Source: a virus. Taken from it: a stretch of 40,978 nt of DNA. This document shows, one piece after another, positions 35,682-40,978 of this stretch. Numbering within the stretch: the stretch's first letter is position 1; every line of letters begins with the position of its first letter. The notes under the pieces are model-generated. The model made no database searches. It saw only the letters and a list, made by a program, of their open reading frames with translations, and was not told the DNA's origin. Location of the stretch: positions 1-40,978 of IMG/VR virus record IMGVR_UViG_3300036760_000086. One strand, 5' to 3'. Both the position numbers and the translations under genes were made by a program.

Positions 35682-35975
35682 ATGTTAGAAAAACTTCCAG
35701 TAGAACCAATCCAGTTCGTATATGGTGCAATCGCCGTGTGTGGTGGTGTTGCGCGATATCTAAGTGGTGTCAGTAAAGATGGCACACACTTTAATTTGGG
35801 AATGTTCTTCGCGTCTGCCTTTGTTTCAGGGTTCTCTGGGTGGATGTTCGCCACGATGGGGCTTACTTTAAATCTACCTGAAAGCATGGTGTTTATGATG
35901 GCAGGCACAGGAGGATTCTTTGGTGACCAAACGATGAAGTTTGTGATGGAATGGCTGTTAAGTAGGGTAAAATAA
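35682..35975 (+). CDS. LydA-like holin
   Basis: Three hydrophobic segments (FVYGAIAVCGGVARYLSG, FFASAFVSGFSGWMFATMGL, SMVFMMAGTGGFFGDQTMKF) with a short basic C-terminus match the phage LydA/holin superfamily. It would permeabilise the inner membrane at lysis. Upstream starts (TTG 35661, ATG 35664) are possible; ATG 35682 follows the previous stop by 4 bases. It lies among tail genes rather than next to the lysin. Confidence 0.7.
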   Translation: MLEKLPVEPIQFVYGAIAVCGGVARYLSGVSKDGTHFNLGMFFASAFVSGFSGWMFATMGLTLNLPESMVFMMAGTGGFFGDQTMKFVMEWLLSRVK

Positions 35976-35979
35976 ATAT

Positions 35980-38160
35980 ATGTCGTACAAATACGATAAA
36001 AATGGCCAAGATAATGACATTTTGGTCTACGGGTACGAAGCTGGGATAGCACCGAGCCCCCATAAGGGTATTGCCAATATCCAAAATGCCAACATTGCAA
36101 CTGAGGAGGGTGAGGTGATGGCAAGTTACGGTCGTGTGCAGAACTCAATGACTTCAACGTCTGCGACAGGCACCCTCACCTTTACGGACGCCACCCACGT
36201 TGGTCTATCTATAGCGGGGTCAAACAACAAGTTTAAGGGACAATGGATTACGGTATCAGGATCAACACACGGAGCAGAACTTGCCGATGGCACCTATTAT
36301 GTCAGTAACACATCGGCGGGAGGTTCGTTTCAGCTTGAAGCAACCTACAACGGCGCAATAATCACGGGATATACTTCGGGGCTCACCGCAACAATAAACC
36401 TCTTTAGAGTGATGGGCCGCGGCATAGCTTACGCCACTGAGTCATATTTTAGCTCTGGCGTCCAACGGTATAGATATTATATTTTAGACGATGCCGGCCT
36501 TGTGTGGATGTACGACACTTCAAACGATGTCTTCCCCAGTGATGATTTGCAGTACTGGGTATTACCAGACAACAGTGTTTCTTATTGGAGTACTGATACT
36601 AAACCATCAGGGCTGGCTATCTTAAATGGTTGGCTCATTGTAATGAGTGGCAACAAGTTCTGGGTGAAGCAAACGGTCAAACTAGGCTCTGGGTATGTGC
36701 AGATGACCAACGCTTACATGATGAGCCTTAAGACTACGTCAAACCCTCACTATGGTCTTACTGGACATCAGGGACGAATGTACTACACAGACGGTGACTA
36801 TGTCGGTGAGATTTTCCCCAACACCTCAATAGAGGTAAATGGGATACCAAACATTCAAAGCTACGCGTCTTATACTGCTGTAACAACAACTTGCACCATC
36901 ACAGACCTTATATCTGGGTCAGTTCCTAGCGATGGAGCTGTAAGTTCAACACACAGGGTACCTGTTGTGTTCTTTCCCTCTACAGGAGGTACAAAGCCTA
37001 CCAACGTTACTGTTGGGGTTGTCTACTACATTGCTTATTCTCTAGGTAATGAGAACTTCCAAGTATTTGCCGCCGCAAGTGGTGGTGCGGCTATAGACAT
37101 GTCAGGGGGTACAGGTACCCAGTATTTCAATACGTTTTACCCAGTAGGCACACACGCAGGGCCGGGTGGTGACCACACAACAATGGTCTTTTCACCTCAA
37201 CGTGTAAATCTTCCTGTGTTTGAAACCTCCAAGTTCCTTAATGAAATTGGCAATACAGTGCTTATAGGAACTAGGTCTAGTGTTATCTATCCTTGGAATC
37301 AGGTTGATGCAACCCCGTCGGGGATAATAAACCTCCCAGAGACAGATACGCAGTACATGCTTACAGTGAACCAGATGGCATACATCTTTGCTGGCTATAA
37401 AGGAAACATTTACATCACAGACGGGTCAACTGCTTCGTTGGTTCTAAAGATACCTGACTACTGCGCCGGCATTGCTGGAACACCTTCAAGCTATATTGAA
37501 CCGCGCTTTACTTGGGGTGGTGCGGGCTACGTTCGTGGGCGCGTTTACTTTAGCGTCCTAGACCAAACCTTACTTACACAATCATCCCTTCAAGATAAAG
37601 CTGGTAACTGTGGTGGTATTTGGAGTTTCTACCCAACACAAAACATTGCGATTGGGCAAGATACTGGGCTCGCACTAAGACTTGAAAACCAAAACAGTTA
37701 CGCAACCTACAATGGATATGCGACTCTTATAATTCCGTGGTTTGACCAGACGGCTGGCAAAGGCCCCCAGTACTTCTCATCGTGGCAATCAACCATTGTC
37801 GCCGCTTCTGCAACGTATGGTATTGATAAAACAAACACACAGCCAACAGGCCCGTATGTTCTTGAGATTGACTTAATCCCAGTTGGGACGATGCTTAATA
37901 AATACACCCCAAAGCAGATTGAATATAAGATGGCCTCTCCTTTAGCCTCAGGTGAAAGTGTCGCAATGAAATGGCGCAAGAACGCTACAGACAGCTTTAC
38001 TTCTGGAGGAACTGCAATAACCGAAGGAAATACGGCTCTATCGGGGTACTTCAACACCAACTTCCAAGGTGCTCAGTGGGTGCAACTACAGTTTACAGTT
38101 ACCGTTGGTACTGATTCTCAAACTACTTTCGGACGTCTTAACCAAATACGAATGAGATAA
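35980..38160 (+). CDS. Large tail hub / DNA-stabilisation-like protein, 726 aa
   Basis: The N-terminus (GIANIQNANIATEEGEVMAS then YGR) is the usual beginning of podovirus hub proteins related to T7 gp12 and P22 gp10, with repeated beta-propeller-like blades (YRYYILDDAGLVWMYDTSN, NQMAYIFAGYKGNIYITDGS). It would seal and extend the portal and hold DNA in. An insertion of beta-rich segments (~45-110) may be a surface domain. TAAAAT ends 6 nt before the ATG. Confidence 0.68.
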   Translation: MSYKYDKNGQDNDILVYGYEAGIAPSPHKGIANIQNANIATEEGEVMASYGRVQNSMTSTSATGTLTFTDATHVGLSIAGSNNKFKGQWITVSGSTHGAELADGTYYVSNTSAGGSFQLEATYNGAIITGYTSGLTATINLFRVMGRGIAYATESYFSSGVQRYRYYILDDAGLVWMYDTSNDVFPSDDLQYWVLPDNSVSYWSTDTKPSGLAILNGWLIVMSGNKFWVKQTVKLGSGYVQMTNAYMMSLKTTSNPHYGLTGHQGRMYYTDGDYVGEIFPNTSIEVNGIPNIQSYASYTAVTTTCTITDLISGSVPSDGAVSSTHRVPVVFFPSTGGTKPTNVTVGVVYYIAYSLGNENFQVFAAASGGAAIDMSGGTGTQYFNTFYPVGTHAGPGGDHTTMVFSPQRVNLPVFETSKFLNEIGNTVLIGTRSSVIYPWNQVDATPSGIINLPETDTQYMLTVNQMAYIFAGYKGNIYITDGSTASLVLKIPDYCAGIAGTPSSYIEPRFTWGGAGYVRGRVYFSVLDQTLLTQSSLQDKAGNCGGIWSFYPTQNIAIGQDTGLALRLENQNSYATYNGYATLIIPWFDQTAGKGPQYFSSWQSTIVAASATYGIDKTNTQPTGPYVLEIDLIPVGTMLNKYTPKQIEYKMASPLASGESVAMKWRKNATDSFTSGGTAITEGNTALSGYFNTNFQGAQWVQLQFTVTVGTDSQTTFGRLNQIRMR

Positions 38161-38161
38161 T

Positions 38162-38647
38162 ATGGCAATGACTGATGAACAAATAAAGAAGTTTGTGGTG
38201 GGCGAGATTGCCAAGGCCGATTCGGCTAACCGTTTTAGGCTTAACCCAACAAACCGACACATACACAACAACATAGATTGTCCATTTGTCTTTCTACCCT
38301 ATTCAATGTATGGAGGCATTGTGCCCTATGATGGCAACCTGACTGGGATACTTGAATCATCACTACCAAAAGGCTGGAGGGTAAACTATGACGGTGGCAC
38401 ACCCGGCTTTTATGAGGTGGTGCACAACCTTGGAAATGCCAACTACGTAGTAACTGCAACTGCAACTCAATCAACCAATCAGGTGGTGTCTGCGGTGGTT
38501 GAAACCTTCCAGAACTCCTTCTTTATAGGGTGGTTTGATACATCAAATGCCAATCAAGACACTAGTTGGAACTTTGTTTTGATGGCCTTTACTGGGAATT
38601 CAGCTACGTTCCCCACTTATACAACGAACCACATACCTAACATCTAA
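38162..38647 (+). CDS. Probable tail/fibre tip protein, 161 aa
   Basis: The sequence begins charged and helical (MAMTDEQIKKFVVGEIAKAD) and continues beta-rich with aromatics and an Asn/Thr-rich end, like small receptor-binding or knob domains. It lies one base after the hub gene. No family is recognised; context supports a tail part. Confidence 0.55.
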   Translation: MAMTDEQIKKFVVGEIAKADSANRFRLNPTNRHIHNNIDCPFVFLPYSMYGGIVPYDGNLTGILESSLPKGWRVNYDGGTPGFYEVVHNLGNANYVVTATATQSTNQVVSAVVETFQNSFFIGWFDTSNANQDTSWNFVLMAFTGNSATFPTYTTNHIPNI

Positions 38648-38668
38648 AATGTGCGTTAATATAAAGCC

Positions 38669-39814
38669 ATGAAATCCTTTACTCAACTAGTAGGTAGCAC
38701 AACAGCAGGAGCAAACCCCGGCTCTTTTGCAGACCTCACACAGAACAACTCGTCTGTGAACGTTGCCTTGGGTGGAGTTTTGTGTGATGACCAGCACCGC
38801 TACCTAATCCAGAAGTATTTCGACAACGAAAGAACGTATACCACAATTACTATTGGGGCAGAGGATTTAACGCTTACAGGAGCACTCATCTCAGGTGCAA
38901 CCTCAGCAACCCTAACCAGCTCTTGGACAGATATTACATGCCAACAGCTTGTGGTATTTAGCAACTCTGAACAACGCACAGTAATTTTCACTCAAGGTTC
39001 AACCAACATATTTTGGCAGACGGGGCTTACTAGCAGTGCAACTGTAGATATAAGCACAATAGGTGTTCAGGCATACCCCATTCCAGCCAACGTATCAAAG
39101 ATAAAAAATGACACTATCACTGTGGGCCAGTTGGTATATACCCCAGCACCCGTACAGTCAATCCAAGAGTGGACAATGCTTAACGCTTTGCCCTACACCT
39201 CGGACATCCCTGCTTACTTCTACATTTACCAGAACCAAGTGATGTTTTGGCCGATACCCTCAACCAGTGGAAATATAATCACCTTTAACTACAAGGCGCG
39301 TGTTCCGAACCTTTCATACGCCGATTATGCGACTGGGACTATAGCGGGAACAGTTGGATCAAACTCAATAACAGGTACCGCTACCTCATGGAATGCAACT
39401 GGTGGGTATGCTCTGAACACTGACCTTAGTTTTGCCAACCTCTACATAAAAGCAACACCTCCAAAAGGCGATGGTTTTTGGTACCCCATACAGCGTTTCA
39501 CCACCGATACTGCACTAACTCTTAACCTACCAGTTGCCTATGCGCCTAGCCTATCAGGGTCAAGCTATATTATTGGTCAGTTCCCTCTTTTGCAAGAAGA
39601 CTTCCACGACATGATTGTGTATGGTGCGTTGTTGGTGTACTTCGGGTCTATAAAAAAGGACACCGACCAATACAAGCTCTATGAGGCCCTTTATATGCAG
39701 AAGCTCAACTTGCTTGAGGCATACGCAGGAACCAAGAGTGTAAACGTTGACCTTGGTGCCCAACCTATACCCTCCAATCCCAACCTCTTCCTTTTTGCAC
39801 CACCTAATCCGTAA
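38669..39814 (+). CDS. Head-tail adaptor (T7 gp11 / P22 gp4-like), 381 aa
   Basis: The protein shows the adaptor pattern: an N-terminal helical part (DDQHRYLIQKYFDNERTY), a strand-rich middle with an inserted domain, then LPYTSDIPAYFYIYQNQVMF followed by WPIPS, the FYI...F-PIPS signature of podovirus tail adaptors, and a terminal helix (DFHDMIVYGALLVYFGSIKK). It would bridge portal and hub. TAATATAAA lies 3 nt before the ATG. Confidence 0.72.
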   Translation: MKSFTQLVGSTTAGANPGSFADLTQNNSSVNVALGGVLCDDQHRYLIQKYFDNERTYTTITIGAEDLTLTGALISGATSATLTSSWTDITCQQLVVFSNSEQRTVIFTQGSTNIFWQTGLTSSATVDISTIGVQAYPIPANVSKIKNDTITVGQLVYTPAPVQSIQEWTMLNALPYTSDIPAYFYIYQNQVMFWPIPSTSGNIITFNYKARVPNLSYADYATGTIAGTVGSNSITGTATSWNATGGYALNTDLSFANLYIKATPPKGDGFWYPIQRFTTDTALTLNLPVAYAPSLSGSSYIIGQFPLLQEDFHDMIVYGALLVYFGSIKKDTDQYKLYEALYMQKLNLLEAYAGTKSVNVDLGAQPIPSNPNLFLFAPPNP

Positions 39815-39826
39815 TAATATAAATAT

Positions 39827-40978
39827 ATGGCTCAAGCAATTACTAACACAGTACCAAAAAACTCCTACGCGGGATTGTTTACTCCTCCTAAGACAAATTA
39901 TGGAGGTTTGCTTACTTCTCCCTCTTTTAACATGGGAGGACAAACTACTCCAACTACCTCTTTCACGGCGAAACCTTTGTTCCCATCAACACAGACAACC
40001 TCATCGGTCATACAGCCACTTGCATCGGCCCCACAACCTGTAGCAAAACCTGCAACGGTAGCCCCAGTGGCGTCTGCACCAGTAAATACAACTCCAGTGC
40101 TTGGGGGGGCAAATAGTGGTGGCACCATCAACCCAAACTACAATTTACAGACTGCCGGCTCTGCTACTGGAAGTGCTACACCAACACGGGGCTTATTTTC
40201 AGACGTTCTAACCTCCTTGGCTGGATATGGTACTAAAAACACTGAACTTGCTACAAATGCACAGCAAATTGCGGCCGACTATGGCAAAAGCATTGCCGAG
40301 ACTGGTGGTCTTGGTGCACGAATGATTGCAGGGCAAAAGAGCACAGGTACAACCCCAGTGGCGTCAGGCAATGCCGCTATTACGGCACAAAGTACTGCGG
40401 CTGAACAACAAGCACTTGCGGCAGGTGAAAGTGCCGCTCTACAGGGTGTACAGACTGGTATCTCGGCTAACCAAGCTGGTGCTAGCGCACTAGGCACAGC
40501 CGCAGGGTACTCACAACCACAAGTTACTGCGTATGGACAAACGAGCTTTAACCCAGTTACTGGAGAATTTGCTGGTGGCGGTAGTTTGCCGGCAGACGTG
40601 ATGCAACAGTATGCACAAATGGCCGCAAGTGGTCAGTATTCGGCCATTCCTAGCTTCATAACCTCCAACCCAGTCCTCAATGCCCAGTTAAACACTGCGG
40701 CAAAGGCCCTGAATGCCAATTACAACCCAGTTCAGGCCGCAGGTGCCTCAACGGTACTTCAGGGCCTACCAGCGTTGACAAGCGCGAATACGGCCGCTGA
40801 GGGCATTAAGAACACCATTAACACTTACTTGTCGGCCAACCCAACCCTTAACGCAAGCGACCTTGCGGCTGGGAACCTCTTACAGCAATGGTTGCAGGGC
40901 AAACAACTCACTGACCCCAAGTATCAGACACTCTTTAACTATCTAAACGAATATACCAATACCCTTGCTCCTATTCTT
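39827..40978 (+). CDS. Ala/Gly-rich virion protein, N-terminal part (continues at 2)
   Basis: The frame is open to the right end and continues at base 2 after the join, for about 454 residues total. The first ~130 residues are Thr/Pro/Ala/Gly-rich and disordered-looking; then Ala-rich helices (AAEQQALAAGESAALQGVQT) follow. It precedes the transglycosylase-containing protein, so an ejection or internal protein (T7 gp15- or P22-type) is plausible. TAATATAAA lies 3 nt before the ATG. Confidence 0.7.
   Translation, partial: MAQAITNTVPKNSYAGLFTPPKTNYGGLLTSPSFNMGGQTTPTTSFTAKPLFPSTQTTSSVIQPLASAPQPVAKPATVAPVASAPVNTTPVLGGANSGGTINPNYNLQTAGSATGSATPTRGLFSDVLTSLAGYGTKNTELATNAQQIAADYGKSIAETGGLGARMIAGQKSTGTTPVASGNAAITAQSTAAEQQALAAGESAALQGVQTGISANQAGASALGTAAGYSQPQVTAYGQTSFNPVTGEFAGGGSLPADVMQQYAQMAASGQYSAIPSFITSNPVLNAQLNTAAKALNANYNPVQAAGASTVLQGLPALTSANTAAEGIKNTINTYLSANPTLNASDLAAGNLLQQWLQGKQLTDPKYQTLFNYLNEYTNTLAPIL
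40876..40978. repeat. Terminal direct repeat / circular overlap (right copy)
   Basis: Right-hand copy of the end repeat; identical to bases 1-103 except for two positions, where it carries A instead of T and A instead of C. It lies inside the virion-protein gene, so it is not a packaging-signal-like non-coding repeat. Confidence 0.93.

Noticed and set aside
1-40978. Reassigned stop codons, as in some Patescibacteria (UGA as Gly)
   Set aside because: TGA ends many genes in tight ATGA overlaps and complete domains are read with the standard code.
1-40978. CRISPR array, insertion sequence or integrase
   Set aside because: No regularly spaced repeats, transposase motifs or tyrosine/serine recombinase motifs were seen on either strand.

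Overview
The window is a nearly complete genome of a tailed double-stranded DNA phage. Bases 1-103 repeat as 40876-40978 with two mismatches, and one gene runs off the right end and continues from base 2, so the molecule is a circularly closed or terminally redundant contig of about 40.9 kb. There is a large terminase, a portal, a scaffold, an HK97-type capsid protein, a T7 gp11/P22 gp4-like adaptor and a large propeller-type hub. There is no tape measure and no tail sheath or tube gene, so a short-tailed (podovirus) particle is likely. No integrase was seen. The genetic code is standard: TGA ends many genes, often in ATGA overlaps. Host clues are indirect. A KhpA-like KH-domain protein of a style I associate with Patescibacteria/CPR genomes, a papain-like peptidase joined to a peptidoglycan-binding domain, and the near absence of Shine-Dalgarno sequences suggest, but do not prove, a candidate-phylum host.

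Layout. 1-2131: end of an Ala/Gly-rich virion protein, then a virion lytic transglycosylase (ejection-type protein). 2149-4137: lysis-like region around a divergent promoter, with a papain-fold/PG-binding lysin, a holin-like protein and small membrane proteins. 4076-9037: a leftward block with a secreted moron-like protein, an SSB-like protein, a PD-(D/E)XK nuclease, a ParB-like protein and several small membrane proteins. 9198-11186: a rightward recombination operon (RecA, HNH, zinc mini-proteins). 11187-12226: about 1 kb with two small leftward genes, terminators, direct repeats, and a structured leader with its promoter. 12227-21026: replication/modification operon (winged-helix initiator-like protein, DnaB-like helicase, two DNA methyltransferases, NinG-like nuclease, KH protein, GroES, inserted Endo VII/HNH nuclease, GroEL, zinc mini-proteins). 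21031-26082: packaging (terS, terL, portal) and small genes, closed by a strong terminator at 26167-26188. 26270-40978: head, fibre, holin and tail genes.

How it works together. Early functions recombine, replicate and methylate the DNA. The phage brings its own GroES/GroEL pair, presumably to fold phage proteins such as capsid or tail subunits. Late genes build a capsid (with a beta-helix protein encoded next to it) and several adhesin-like fibres that share a repeated N-terminal module.

Most notable signals: (1) an Endo VII/HNH gene inserted at the 3' end of groES, with the displaced groES tail (DVRAVEK) still fused to the nuclease C-terminus, the two copies differing only by synonymous changes in six of seven codons; (2) a TANNNT-6 nt-ATG start architecture at seven genes, consistent with leaderless mRNAs; (3) a 16-bp palindromic operator present three times, overlapping -35 elements; (4) structured leaders before scaffold, gene 30221 and the replication gene.
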